Shown: positions 9,501-17,717 of the stretch, in pieces | How the letters are laid out: each line of letters opens with the position of its first letter | Numbering within the stretch: the first letter of the stretch is position 1 | DNA from: Prevotella sp. | Lineage (GTDB): Bacteria > Bacteroidota > Bacteroidia > Bacteroidales > Dysgonomonadaceae | Direction of reading: 5' to 3' | Length of the DNA: 41,891 bases | Assembly: GCA_031285625.1 (NCBI GenBank) | Contig: JAITVV010000085.1 | Coordinates: forward strand, 1-41,891 | The notes under the pieces: model-generated | What the model saw: the letters and a program-made list of their open reading frames with translations, nothing else | Databases searched by the model: none | What the model was told of the DNA's origin: nothing | Position numbers and translations under genes: made by a program

Positions 9501-9716
9501 TTGATGACATCTTTTGCATTCATCTGCGGGCTTTTACCTTTGATGTTTGCAAGTGGTGCAGGAGCCACAGGTAATCAGTCAATTGGTATTAGTGCTGTGG
9601 GAGGTATGCTTATTGGTACTATGATAGGGATCTTAGTGATACCAACACTGTATATCATATTTCAGAGTTTGCAAGAGTGTCTTAGTGGTAAAGATCCGAG
9701 GTCAGGGATTGAATAA
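6561..9716 (+). CDS. RND multidrug efflux inner-membrane pump (AcrB/MexB, HAE1 type)
   Basis: A 1051-residue proton-driven pump of normal length for the HAE1 family. It opens with FIDRPVLSTVISIIIVVLG (first membrane helix), followed by a large periplasmic porter domain, six membrane helices from about 335, a second periplasmic loop and six more helices. The proton relay pair is D404-D405 in AIGIVVDDAIIVVE, and the partner lysine is in LLAKNAILIVEYA of the second half. The GVSI-like hydrophobic repeats and the RLRPILMTS helix are as in AcrB. Substrates are probably drugs, detergents or bile-like compounds; specificity cannot be read. It is co-transcribed with the adaptor and outer-membrane factor. 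Confidence 0.95.
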   Translation: MLKTFIDRPVLSTVISIIIVVLGIIGIATLPIEQYPDIAPPTVQIDAQYPGANADVIMNSVIIPLEEQINGVEGMTYMTSTASNTGQASISVFFEKGINPDIAAVNVQNLVARATPQLPAEVNQIGVAVRKQLSSYILMISLSSDNPDYDGEFIQNYANINLIPQIKRVYGVGDAMVLGARDYSMRVWLKPDIMASYKINPSEVIAALQDQNIEAAPGEIGQNSDQAFQYTLKYTGRLKTEQEFGDIVVRSQEGHVLRLRDVADVELGSLYYSLISRTNGDESVFMAISQTAGSNAQELINNIKSVINEESKSFPPGLKVNYMVDINEFLDASMNKLMATFVEALLLVFLVVFIFLQDWKSTLIPAIAVPVAIIGTFFFLQLLGFSINILTLFALVLAIGIVVDDAIIVVEAVHAQMENGETDPKQAALTAMKEIAPAIVAITLVMSSVFIPVSFIGGTSGVFFKQFGLTLAISILISAVNALTLSPALCALFLKPHHTDSDKKKNFLQRFFYYFNIGFSAGTNKYKSSLHFLGKKNNRWITVAIILIFSAVLFGLMKKLPTGFVPSEDSGSMVGLISLPPGSSMERTDSIVQKALTVIKDVEEIDLVTEITGVNFLSGSGGMAGSYSTLMIKLKHWKERKTSTAEISAVLTEKIKGIQGATFMFFGMPTLQGFGMSTGVELKMQDRTGGDIHNFYNVTNEFLAKLSERDEVMTAMTTFNPNFPQRQIDANIPKIKEAGLTLGDIMTTLQAYVGSMYVSNFNLFGKQFRVMVQAPPQYREKLEDMERIFVRTPSGDMAPISEFITVTPVTGPQSLTRFNMFQSMDVTIIPDFTEGYSTGDVINIIGEVSKGVLPSGYGYEYSGMTREETGQSSQVIIIFAICLIFVYLLLSALYESYILPLSVLFSLPVGLAGVFVFLMIFGVHKGIVNNIYVQISLIMLIGLLAKNAILIVEYAIQRRQQGQSIIEAAVNGAVARLRPILMTSFAFICGLLPLMFASGAGATGNQSIGISAVGGMLIGTMIGILVIPTLYIIFQSLQECLSGKDPRSGIE

Positions 9717-9735
9717 TCAAAATTAATAAAAAGTC

Positions 9736-11157
9736 ATGAAAGCTAAATTTATAAACAAGCTGGTACTATTGGGGGTAATAACCTCAATAGTACTAACCTC
9801 CTGTCAAGTGATGAATAAATACAAATCTCCGGAAGCAGATAGTAAAGATCTATTCAGAGATGAGACCCCGATGGATACAACTACCATAGCATCAATACCA
9901 TGGTGGGAATATTTCAATGATTCTTATTTACAGACCTATATTAAAGAAGCGCTGATAAATAACTTTGATATGCTGATAGCTACCGAGCGTATAAAACAAG
10001 CCGAGGCGGCATTAGGAATGGCCCGTGCTGCTTATTTTCCGGATGTGGCATTATCTGCTCAGGTAGAACAAACACGTTTAAGTAATGCTGACCCATTAAC
10101 CGGAATGCCTAGAAGCAAGAATAACTTGGCATATCATAAAGAGAACTATTCACTAGCTATTGTTGCTAGCTGGGAATTGAATATATGGGGAAAGCTTAAT
10201 CGTCAATCAAAAGTTAAATATGCTCAGATGTTAAATAGCTATGCTGGACGTAATCTTATACAGACATCACTTATATCCAATATGGTTAACGTGTATTCTG
10301 CTATTATGGCTTTGGATGAGCAACTGAAGGTAACAAAGGAGATGATTGCACTTATGCAAGATAATCTGATTACCACTGAGGCTCTCAAAGATGCGGGAAT
10401 GGCTAATGGTGCTGCTGTGGAACAAACAAGAGCTGCACTGTCTAGTGCGAAAACCTCTATTCCTGATCTTGAAAGTAATATAAGGCAGCTCGAAAATAGT
10501 TTGTGTATTATGCTAGGTCGAAAACCTGGGCAGATTAATCGTTCAACTATTGCACAACAAAAAATATCAGCTGAGTTAGCACATGGAATTCCAGCTCAAA
10601 TGTTGGCACTACGTCCCGATGTGAATCAGGCAGAATTGGAATTCAGGTCTGCCTTTGAACTGACAAATGCTGCAAAGGCTAGTTTTTATCCGTCGATTAA
10701 TCTAACATCTGGGATGATAGGCTTTTCAACTGTCAACGGACTGAGTGGCTTCTTTAAACCGGAAAATATATTTGCCAGTATTGCGGGAGGGCTTACACAA
10801 CCTGTTTTTGCCCGTAAACAGCTGATTACGCAATATAAAATGGCTAAATCGGAGCAGCAGATTGCATTGCTCACATTCGAGAAAACAGTATTAGCTGCCG
10901 GGCAAGAGGTTTCAGATATTCTCTATACTTATGAATCTTCATTAAAGAAGAATCTTGATAGGGAAGTACAAGTAGAATCTCTAACCAAAGCTGTTAGTTA
11001 TACTCAGGAATTACTGAAAGCAGGAGAAGCAACTTATCTTGAAGTGTTAAGTGCTCAACAAGGATTATTGGAAGCTCAATTAAATCAGGTTAGTGATAAG
11101 CTACAACAGCTACAATCAGCTTCTGATCTTTATAGAGCATTAGGAGGAGGACTCTAA
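9736..11157 (+). CDS. Outer-membrane efflux lipoprotein (TolC/OprM, NodT family)
   Basis: A 473-residue outer-membrane factor. The signal peptide ends with IVLTSC (lipidated Cys23). The two OEP repeats span about 60-250 and 280-470, with long helices such as AEAALGMARAAYFPDVALSA and the mirrored AELEFRSAFELTNAAKASFY; PGIPAQMLALRPDV-like spacing before the second repeat is typical of NodT members. It forms the trimeric exit duct that completes the RND pump encoded just upstream (19-base gap). It is the last gene of the operon. No clear T-tailed hairpin follows immediately. Confidence 0.93.
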   Translation: MKAKFINKLVLLGVITSIVLTSCQVMNKYKSPEADSKDLFRDETPMDTTTIASIPWWEYFNDSYLQTYIKEALINNFDMLIATERIKQAEAALGMARAAYFPDVALSAQVEQTRLSNADPLTGMPRSKNNLAYHKENYSLAIVASWELNIWGKLNRQSKVKYAQMLNSYAGRNLIQTSLISNMVNVYSAIMALDEQLKVTKEMIALMQDNLITTEALKDAGMANGAAVEQTRAALSSAKTSIPDLESNIRQLENSLCIMLGRKPGQINRSTIAQQKISAELAHGIPAQMLALRPDVNQAELEFRSAFELTNAAKASFYPSINLTSGMIGFSTVNGLSGFFKPENIFASIAGGLTQPVFARKQLITQYKMAKSEQQIALLTFEKTVLAAGQEVSDILYTYESSLKKNLDREVQVESLTKAVSYTQELLKAGEATYLEVLSAQQGLLEAQLNQVSDKLQQLQSASDLYRALGGGL

Positions 11158-11253
11158 TAATCTGTATCAAATAATCTAATCGTCGAGGTCAATCAGGTTT
11201 GTAATATTAATACAAAACTTTGGTTGACTTTGGTGGTATTTATTAGCAACCTG

Positions 11254-11284
11254 TTTTCTGTTAAATAAATATTATGTATCTTTG
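11254..11284 (+). promoter_or_regulatory. Bacteroidetes-type promoter for the methyltransferase gene
   Basis: TATCTTTG at 11277-11284 is a perfect TAnnTTTG -7 box. The -33 position holds only a partial match (TTTTCTG, 11254-11260). Transcription would begin about 7 bases further on, which leaves a leader of roughly 185 bases before the ATG at 11475. Confidence 0.6.
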
Positions 11285-11324
11285 CCGCATGTGTAAAACT
11301 TTAAAATCGGATTTGGTGTAGTAA

Positions 11325-11458
11325 ACAATCTGTGATTCTTATACAGATTGTCCTTTCGTTTGCTCTCGAACAATTCTTTTCGGGAAGTAATCTTATATTA
11401 TAATAATTTAGTTTTTATCCGCATACAATACTGAAAGTATTGTGCTTTCTGTGTATGC
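11325..11458 (+). other. Structured 5' leader of the methyltransferase mRNA
   Basis: Two hairpins are clear. ACAATCTGT (11325-11333) pairs perfectly with ACAGATTGT (11343-11351). Closer to the gene, ACAATACT (11425-11432) pairs with AGTATTGT (11436-11443), and this is nested in an outer stem GCAT(A)/(T)ATGC at 11421-11425 and 11454-11458. The second structure ends 16 bases before the ATG. No known riboswitch class was recognised. No other gene was found in 11158-11474. Confidence 0.5.
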
Positions 11459-11474
11459 AAAATACATTAAGATA

Positions 11475-12254
11475 ATGAGTAACGAAAATAAAACAATTCA
11501 CGAATTCGATTTTAATTTAATCTGCGATTTTTTCAAAAATATGGAACGCCAAGGACCTGGTAGTCCCGAAGCAACCCTAAAAGCCCTTAGCTTTATAGAT
11601 AATCTAAGCGATAATTCCTGCATCGCCGATCTTGGTTGTGGCACGGGTGGTCAGACAATGACGCTCGCTAAGCATGTGCAGGGAAAGATTACCGGACTAG
11701 ACCTATTTCCTGATTTTATTAATATCTTAAACCGCAATGCAATGCAGTCTGGTTTGCAAGATAGGGTGAAAGGTATTGTAGGATCAATGGATAACCTTCC
11801 TTTTGAGCATGAAGAATTAGACCTGATTTGGTCTGAAGGGGCCATTTATAATATCGGTTTTGAACGGGGCCTGAATGAATGGCGGAAATATTTGAAAACA
11901 GGAGGGTATATTGCCGTTTCTGAAAGTTCGTGGTTTACAGATGAACGCCCCGCCGAAATCAATGACTTCTGGATGGATGCCTATCCTGAAATAGATACTA
12001 TTCCCAATCAGGTGGCTAAAATACATAAAGCCGGGTATTTGCCTGTCGCAACTTTTATACTACCGGAAAATTGCTGGACAGAGCATTATTTTGCTCCGAA
12101 AGTTAAAGCTCAGGAGATCTTTCTTAATGAACATGCTGGAAATAAAGCCGCTGAGGAATTTATGAAGCTTCAACCTCATGAAGAAGATTTATACCGCAAG
12201 TATAAAGAATTTTACGGCTATGTATTCTTTATTGCAAAAAAGACGGGCCGATGA
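11475..12254 (+). CDS. Class I SAM-dependent methyltransferase
   Basis: A 259-residue soluble protein from the ATG at 11475; an upstream in-frame GTG at 11442 falls inside a hairpin and would add an unconserved tail, so it was not used. Motif I is DLGCGTGGQ (52-60), the SAM-binding glycine loop, followed by the acidic strand-2 end GLDLFPDF, then GSMDNLPF (motif II region) and [20 protein letters not shown], typical of class I small-molecule methyltransferases (Methyltransf_11/25). The acceptor is unknown. The gene is monocistronic, with its own promoter, a long structured leader and a strong hairpin after the stop. Confidence 0.88.
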   Translation: MSNENKTIHEFDFNLICDFFKNMERQGPGSPEATLKALSFIDNLSDNSCIADLGCGTGGQTMTLAKHVQGKITGLDLFPDFINILNRNAMQSGLQDRVKGIVGSMDNLPFEHEELDLIWSEGAIYNIGFERGLNEWRKYLKTGGYIAVSESSWFTDERPAEINDFWMDAYPEIDTIPNQVAKIHKAGYLPVATFILPENCWTEHYFAPKVKAQEIFLNEHAGNKAAEEFMKLQPHEEDLYRKYKEFYGYVFFIAKKTGR

Positions 12255-12288
12255 TTGATTTGTAGAGCGAATCTCGATCTTCTATATT

Positions 12289-12329
12289 AAACAGTGTAGG
12301 TATTCTTTGAATGAATATCTACACTGTTC
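12289..12329 (+). terminator. Strong hairpin after the methyltransferase gene
   Basis: ACAGTGTAG at 12291-12299 pairs perfectly with CTACACTGT at 12319-12327, and inner bases (TATTC with GAATA) extend the stem. The tail has only a few T, so it may end transcription weakly or protect the 3' end. It lies 36 bases past the stop codon. Confidence 0.6.
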
Positions 12330-12370
12330 TGCATTGGAAATACGCTTTGTATAAACTTATTATTTCTCCT

Positions 12371-12403
12371 TTTGTTTTTTGTAATATCTATTTACTACCT
12401 TTG
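12371..12403 (+). promoter_or_regulatory. Bacteroidetes-type promoter for the lone glycosidase gene
   Basis: TTTG at 12371-12374, a 21-base spacer, then TACCTTTG at 12396-12403, a full match to TAnnTTTG. It lies about 110 bases before the start at 12513 and suggests housekeeping sigma control separate from the PUL. Confidence 0.65.
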
Positions 12404-12512
12404 AGAATATCTAGATATAGAATGCCCTATATGACAGATTTATTAAACTTTGTGGAGAAGAACATGCGACAAACTTATATGTCGTAAATATTTATAACTA
12501 AGATAAATCTAC

Positions 12513-13805
12513 ATGAAAAAACAATTCATTATTTATGCCTTTATCCTATTCTTTCTGGGATGTAAAGGTACGGCCGAGAAGAAGATAGATTCTGAGTTGG
12601 CTCAACAGATCCAACAGGATGAAAGATTAAGTACAGTAAGGTCTATGGCCGAGAATTTATTAAAAGAGGGATTAAACGCCGGAGATAGCTACAATGAAAT
12701 CTGGATTCGCGACCTTAATACTTTTATTGAGTTAGCATGTAGGGTGGGAGATGTCAGTAAAATACGGGAGTCTCTCATTACTTTCTTCAAGTTCCAGGGC
12801 AAGGATGGCAATATAGTAGATGGATATGTAGAAAAGAATGATTCGCAAATTCCATATAATTTCTATTATAGTGATTTGGCACCGGAATTTGCCGCGCATA
12901 AAAATACTGTCGAAACTGATCAGGAATCGTCACTTATTCAGGCTATTGCTAAATATATCCGCACAACAGGTGATAAGTCGATTCTTCAGGAAGCTGTTAA
13001 TGGGCGTACTGTTGAACAGAGGATGGGAGATGCCCTTAATTTTCTGATGACTGAAAGGTATAACGAGCAATACGGTTTGTTATGGGGAGCGACTACTGCC
13101 GACTGGGGTGACGTTCAGCCGGAACACGACTGGGGTGTAAATATAGATAGTACCTCTCATTTATGTTTGGATATATACGACAATGCAATGTTTATTATAG
13201 CTATCAAAGACTATCTTGAGATAGCCGAAAAAGCAGATAAGACATTGTGGAATAAAACTAGTAAGCAAATTGCCGATAATGTCAGAAAGCATCTATGGGA
13301 TTCTGATAAACAGAAGTTTATACCTCATATTTACTTAGATGGCTCTCCGTTTCCCGCCGACTTTGATGAAAATGCTATTTATTACCATGGTGGAACAACT
13401 ATTGCTATCGAAGCAGGCTTATTGACACCGGATGAAATACTTGCAGCATATAACAAAATGAAGGAGAATGTTAGGGCAGCAAAAGCTCAGACTATCGGCC
13501 TAACTATGTATCCAACCTATCCTGAAGGATTCTTTAAGAATAAAGGTATGGCTCCGTATAATTACCAGAACGGTGGAGACTGGACATGGTATGGAGGCCG
13601 GCTGGTTCAACAACTGATAGCTAATGGCTTCTATAGTGAAGCGTATGAAGCCATCTCCCCGATACTAGACAGAACCATCAAGCATAATAATTTCTATGAA
13701 TGGTGGACCCCTGAAGGGATACCTCATTGCGGAAATTTCAGAGGCTCTGCCGGAGTATTGTGGAAGGCCATCCTAATGTTTGATGATACAATAAAAAATA
13801 ATTGA
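12513..13805 (+). CDS. Six-hairpin (alpha/alpha-6) glycosidase-like lipoprotein, family not assigned
   Basis: A 430-residue lipoprotein (FLGC gives Cys17). The pattern of repeated helical pairs with YNEIWIRDLNTFIELA (60-75), ATTADWGD (193-200) and NFYEWWTPEGIPH near the end is that of six-hairpin glycosidases (GH15/GH37/GH63/GH78 superfamily). Candidate acidic residues are D67 in WIRDLN, D197/D200 in TADWGD, and the glutamate in WWTPEG; the true pair is unknown. It probably cleaves an alpha-linked glycan at the outer or inner membrane face. It has its own promoter and converges on the PUL, so it is near but not part of that operon. Confidence 0.7.
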   Translation: MKKQFIIYAFILFFLGCKGTAEKKIDSELAQQIQQDERLSTVRSMAENLLKEGLNAGDSYNEIWIRDLNTFIELACRVGDVSKIRESLITFFKFQGKDGNIVDGYVEKNDSQIPYNFYYSDLAPEFAAHKNTVETDQESSLIQAIAKYIRTTGDKSILQEAVNGRTVEQRMGDALNFLMTERYNEQYGLLWGATTADWGDVQPEHDWGVNIDSTSHLCLDIYDNAMFIIAIKDYLEIAEKADKTLWNKTSKQIADNVRKHLWDSDKQKFIPHIYLDGSPFPADFDENAIYYHGGTTIAIEAGLLTPDEILAAYNKMKENVRAAKAQTIGLTMYPTYPEGFFKNKGMAPYNYQNGGDWTWYGGRLVQQLIANGFYSEAYEAISPILDRTIKHNNFYEWWTPEGIPHCGNFRGSAGVLWKAILMFDDTIKNN

Positions 13806-13866
13806 TCTATTTGGGAAGGTATGATTTCATATTTTTACAATATTCTTATTATCATATATTTACTTT

Positions 13867-13999
13867 AAAAAGGTGACAAAAGTAACAACTTTATCTATTG
13901 TTTTGGTTGTTACTTTTTACCTTCTTGTACATTCTTCTCTCATTTCTAAAAAAGGTGACAAAAGTAACAGCTTTTAGTCTACTTATTACTGTTACTTTT
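13867..13999. repeat. Two tandem copies of a hairpin-forming repeat between convergent genes
   Basis: The same unit starts at 13867 and again near 13948: AAAAAGGTGACAAAAGTAACA. In copy one, AAAAGTAACAAC (13878-13889) pairs with GTTGTTACTTTT (13906-13917). In copy two, AAAAGTAACAG (13960-13970) pairs with CTGTTACTTTT (13989-13999). Both stems carry T runs on each strand, so they can act as bidirectional terminators for the lone glycosidase (plus) and the PUL (minus). Confidence 0.8.
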
Positions 14000-14038
14000 T
14001 CTCTTAATAAATGAAAGAACTTATTTATAATAGATAAT

Positions 14039-16267
14039 TTATTTTATTTTTAATAGTAACACACCATGTCCGGGAATCATTGACTGGAACGAAGTTTTCA
14101 TATTATCTGCAGTTGTATGTCTCCACAAATCCCTGATTTCGGATGGTGATGTAATACTTAGGTCAGACCAGTTTAAAGTCACATTTTTATCTTCCTCGTT
14201 TAGATTGAAAAATCCAATAGCTTTGCTACTGTCTTCCAGCTCTTTTACCCATACTTGTATATTCTCGGAATCATAGATACGCTTTGCCTGTTTGCCCAAT
14301 ACATCCTGATTTATACCGATTACCTCATGATTCGTCAGCAGGCTCATTGTAAAGTCGTCCAGTTGACTGATATCACAACCTATAAGAAGCGGCGAAGCCA
14401 GTAAAGCCCACAAACTGATATGAGTATATTGTTCGTCAATGGTCAAACGTGTAGAGCGTAACTGATCTCCCCAACCTACCTTTCCAACAATCAACATATC
14501 AGGATCATTCCACCTGCCGGGTTTTGCATATGGATATTGTTTATCCTGATTAAATCCGATGAATGAGAGTGACCACCATGAGTCCGTAATATCTCCTGTT
14601 GTTCTCCAGCAGTTACCATCTACGGTAGCGCCCCATTTCCATACATCATCCATTCCATACTGACACAGGCTGTAGATAATGTCCCGCTTTTGTTTACGCA
14701 GAGCCTTCTCCATTATTTGGTAAGGTTTGGCATAGCCTAATAAAGAGTAATCAGCCTCTTTGTGGAAAATTTCCATATACGAACACCAGTCGTACTTTAG
14801 ATAATCAATACCCCATTGTGCATAGGTTCTCGCATCTATTTCTTCATATCCATATGATGCCAGTTCACGGGCACAGGTTTGCGTTCCGGGAGAAGAATAT
14901 ATACCAAGTTTTAATCCGTTGCTATGTAGCCAGTCTGCCAGTCCTTTTATGTTCGGAAAATGAGGTCCCGGATATAAAATACCATCGGAAGAGCGTTGTT
15001 TCGATTGCCACGAATCATCGATGTTGATATATGTCCATCCAAAATCGATTAATCCTTTATCGATTAATGCCTGAGCCGAACTTCTTACTTTGGCTTCTGT
15101 TACGCTTGGTCCCCAGCAATTCCAACTATTCCAGCCCATAGGAGGGGTAAGAGCAAGCAGATTCCCTACTTTTATTGTGAACTCCTGTTCTGCTTTACCG
15201 TGTTTGTTTAGGGCTTCCAAAGTCATTTTATATTCACCTTCGGTATTCATATACCCTGTAATAACCCCTGTGATAGAATCAAGATATAAACCTTGAGGCA
15301 GATCTTTTACAGAATATCTTATCGGTTTTTCTCCGGATGCTGCAATTTTGTACAGGAATGGAGATTCCGGCCTTACTCCGAAAACTTTGGCACTGTTTAT
15401 CCTGGGTGTGGCGGCAACAGCAGGTGTCAGTATATATGCAGGGACAAACTCTTTCTCTTTTATTTTTTTTGTTTTCTCGTCTGTATATTTCAGGCTTACC
15501 TTTACTCTTTTGTTTACCGGATAGGTGATCCTACGGATATCTTTTTTTGAAACATCTATTCTGATATTATAAGTTATATTGGAATATTCTACTCCGTTGT
15601 AGGTATCCACAGCCTTTATTTCCAGTTTCCCTTTTTGTCCTGCAATTTTAGTATTGGATAATATGACATCGCATATTCCTTTATCTCCGGATGTAGAAAA
15701 CTCATGGCTTATATCCAACTCATCTATCAGATCGGGAATATACAGATAAGGCATCCCGTTAAATATCCCACCATTTGCGTCATCGTCATACACCTTTATG
15801 GCAATCACATTTTCTTTATCCCATAGTATTGATGGATCACTGGTCGGTATCCTGTAGTTTCTGATAACTGTCCACTGCGAGTAATATCCTCCTTCGTCAG
15901 TAGGAAATCTTCCTGTTTTACCAATAAGTTTTCCATTGAGATATATTTCGTCAGCATCGTCTATCTGTGCAAAATAGAAATTGAGCTCTTTTTTCAGAAC
16001 GGAATTGTCGAGTAAGGCTTTTGGTAAGTTAAACCTGATACGGTACCAGGCATATCCGTTATATACAGGATATCCTTGTTCTTCCCAAACTTCACTGGTT
16101 CTTATGGTCTCCCATCCTGAATCGTTCAACTCTCTTTCTTTCCACGAAATCTCATCTCCTGTTTTAAATTTTGCCTCAGGAAAAGATATTTTTTGTTGTG
16201 CTAAAACTTCGGATATTCCGGTTAGGAATAATATATTTAAAAGAAGTATGATTATTTGCTTTTTCAT
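14039..16267 (-). CDS. GH27 alpha-galactosidase with N-terminal galactose-binding and putative Ig domains
   Basis: A 742-residue secreted enzyme with a signal peptide ending near VLAQ (24). Residues about 28-185 form a beta-sandwich like those in beta-galactosidases; about 290-368 resemble a putative Ig (He_PIG) domain with LPQGLYLDSITGVITG. The GH27 barrel begins at LTPPMGWNSWNCWG (373-386). The nucleophile is D493 in LKYDWC, and the acid/base lies in the conserved RWNDPDM (585-591). A C-terminal beta domain closes the protein. GH27 removes terminal alpha-galactose with retention; some members act on alpha-GalNAc. It is the last gene of the PUL, 18 bases after GH29. Confidence 0.92.
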   Translation of the reverse strand: MKKQIIILLLNILFLTGISEVLAQQKISFPEAKFKTGDEISWKERELNDSGWETIRTSEVWEEQGYPVYNGYAWYRIRFNLPKALLDNSVLKKELNFYFAQIDDADEIYLNGKLIGKTGRFPTDEGGYYSQWTVIRNYRIPTSDPSILWDKENVIAIKVYDDDANGGIFNGMPYLYIPDLIDELDISHEFSTSGDKGICDVILSNTKIAGQKGKLEIKAVDTYNGVEYSNITYNIRIDVSKKDIRRITYPVNKRVKVSLKYTDEKTKKIKEKEFVPAYILTPAVAATPRINSAKVFGVRPESPFLYKIAASGEKPIRYSVKDLPQGLYLDSITGVITGYMNTEGEYKMTLEALNKHGKAEQEFTIKVGNLLALTPPMGWNSWNCWGPSVTEAKVRSSAQALIDKGLIDFGWTYINIDDSWQSKQRSSDGILYPGPHFPNIKGLADWLHSNGLKLGIYSSPGTQTCARELASYGYEEIDARTYAQWGIDYLKYDWCSYMEIFHKEADYSLLGYAKPYQIMEKALRKQKRDIIYSLCQYGMDDVWKWGATVDGNCWRTTGDITDSWWSLSFIGFNQDKQYPYAKPGRWNDPDMLIVGKVGWGDQLRSTRLTIDEQYTHISLWALLASPLLIGCDISQLDDFTMSLLTNHEVIGINQDVLGKQAKRIYDSENIQVWVKELEDSSKAIGFFNLNEEDKNVTLNWSDLSITSPSEIRDLWRHTTADNMKTSFQSMIPGHGVLLLKIK

Positions 16268-16285
16268 TGTTACAATTAATATTTA

Positions 16286-17668
16286 CTACTCTAAAAACAA
16301 TTCGATGACAGGTACTTCAACATTTGGTCTTTCTACAGGTAGCGAAAGTATTACATCACTGGCCTTAGACGTTTCTGTAATATGGCTTCCCGCTTCTGTA
16401 GGTGTACTAAATCTTATTTCCGATGCATCGTTAAGCAACTGGGCGTACTTAAATTTTCCTTTGTAACCCGGTAAATGTAATGATTTGAAAGGCCATTCAA
16501 GCACATGTATGTACAACCTTTTTTTCGTTGGATTATATGTAATCATACAGTTTTTAGGAATTTCAAATTCTTCCGGCGCTTGTGTACACCCATATACCGA
16601 ACGGTCGTGATATTTCATCCACTGACCTAATCCGTCTAGCCGTTCATTAGCTCGCTCATCAAATACTCCCCGGGCTGTAGGGCCTACATTCAGCAACAGA
16701 TTTCCTCCTTTACTTACTGTTTCTACAAGCATTACGATCAATTGGTGTACACTTTTCCATGAATATTCATCACGATGGTATCCCCACGAACCGGAGAAAG
16801 TCTGGCAAGTCTCCCACGGAACACGCTCACCACGTACGGTAGGCCATTCTTGTGGCATAAATTGTTCGGGAGTAACAAAATCCCAACCCCAATCTGTATG
16901 ATCAAGATCTAGCCTGTTGTCGACTAAAATATGGGGTTGTAACTCGCGTGCAAGTTTTAACAAGCCTTCCGAATCCCACTCTTTATGTCCTTTGCCGTTT
17001 TCACCGGGATACGAGAAATCCATAAACAGTTCGTCGATACGTCCATAGTTTGTCAACAATTCTCTCAACTGATCTTTCATATATTGCTGATATATTTTCA
17101 GATCTCTTTTGGCATTCTCTTTTTTCCGCTCTTCAGGATCGGTCGGTGTAGGCGGGTGAGAGTGATCGAACGTAAAATGAGGATGATGCCAGTCGATAAG
17201 CGAGAAATAGAATCCCACTCTGAGACCCTCAGCTCTCAATGCCTCTACCAAAGGGCGGATCAGATCCTTTCCATACGGGGTATTTGTTACTTTATAGTCG
17301 GTATATTTTGTATCCCACAGGCAAAATCCATCATGATGTTTTGTAGTGATTACTACATATTTCATCCCGGCCTCTTTAGCTTTCGCTGCCCATTCTTTCG
17401 GATTATAGAGATCTGGATCGAAGTGATCAAAATATTTTTTATAATCGGTTGGGGTTATCTTTTCGTACAGTTGTATCCATTCGTGCCGTGCCGGCAGAGA
17501 GTAAATACCCCAGTGGATAAACATGCCGAAACGGTCGTGGGTCCACCATTCCATCCTTTTTTCTTTCTGTTCTTTTGTCTCCTTTGCCCAGGATGGAGTA
17601 TCCTGAGCATATATCTCACTTATGGGTAATAATAATATGATGCAAATGCATTTCAATAAGTTTTTCAT
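16286..17668 (-). CDS. GH29 alpha-L-fucosidase (long form)
   Basis: A 460-residue secreted enzyme with a signal peptide ending near IYAQ (22). The GH29 barrel shows FGMFIHWGIYSLPA (47-60), the KHHDGFCLW signature (110-118), and the nucleophile D217 in ELFMDFSYPG. A C-terminal beta domain (about 370-460) is present, as is normal. GH29 removes alpha-linked fucose from glycan ends with retention. It lies 49 bases after GH35 and 18 before GH27 in the PUL. It is distinct from the shorter GH29 at 26261-27352, so the locus has two fucosidases, probably for different linkages. Confidence 0.93.
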   Translation of the reverse strand: MKNLLKCICIILLLPISEIYAQDTPSWAKETKEQKEKRMEWWTHDRFGMFIHWGIYSLPARHEWIQLYEKITPTDYKKYFDHFDPDLYNPKEWAAKAKEAGMKYVVITTKHHDGFCLWDTKYTDYKVTNTPYGKDLIRPLVEALRAEGLRVGFYFSLIDWHHPHFTFDHSHPPTPTDPEERKKENAKRDLKIYQQYMKDQLRELLTNYGRIDELFMDFSYPGENGKGHKEWDSEGLLKLARELQPHILVDNRLDLDHTDWGWDFVTPEQFMPQEWPTVRGERVPWETCQTFSGSWGYHRDEYSWKSVHQLIVMLVETVSKGGNLLLNVGPTARGVFDERANERLDGLGQWMKYHDRSVYGCTQAPEEFEIPKNCMITYNPTKKRLYIHVLEWPFKSLHLPGYKGKFKYAQLLNDASEIRFSTPTEAGSHITETSKASDVILSLPVERPNVEVPVIELFLE

Positions 17669-17717
17669 AATTGGTAAGATTTACTTGGGTATGTTAAAAT
17701 TTACTGTCTTAAATATA

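Noticed and set aside
11442-11474. GTG at 11442 as the methyltransferase start
   Set aside because: It lies inside a hairpin and adds a tail with no likeness to the family, while the ATG at 11475 gives a typical N-terminus.
13867-13999. Tandem repeat as a CRISPR array
   Set aside because: There are only two units, each forming its own T-tailed hairpin, with no cas genes and no regular spacers.
16985-17629. Plus-strand frame of 214 codons over the GH29 gene
   Set aside because: It is antisense to a fucosidase with intact catalytic motifs. The encoded peptide is rich in Phe, Ile and Cys with no domain or upstream signals.
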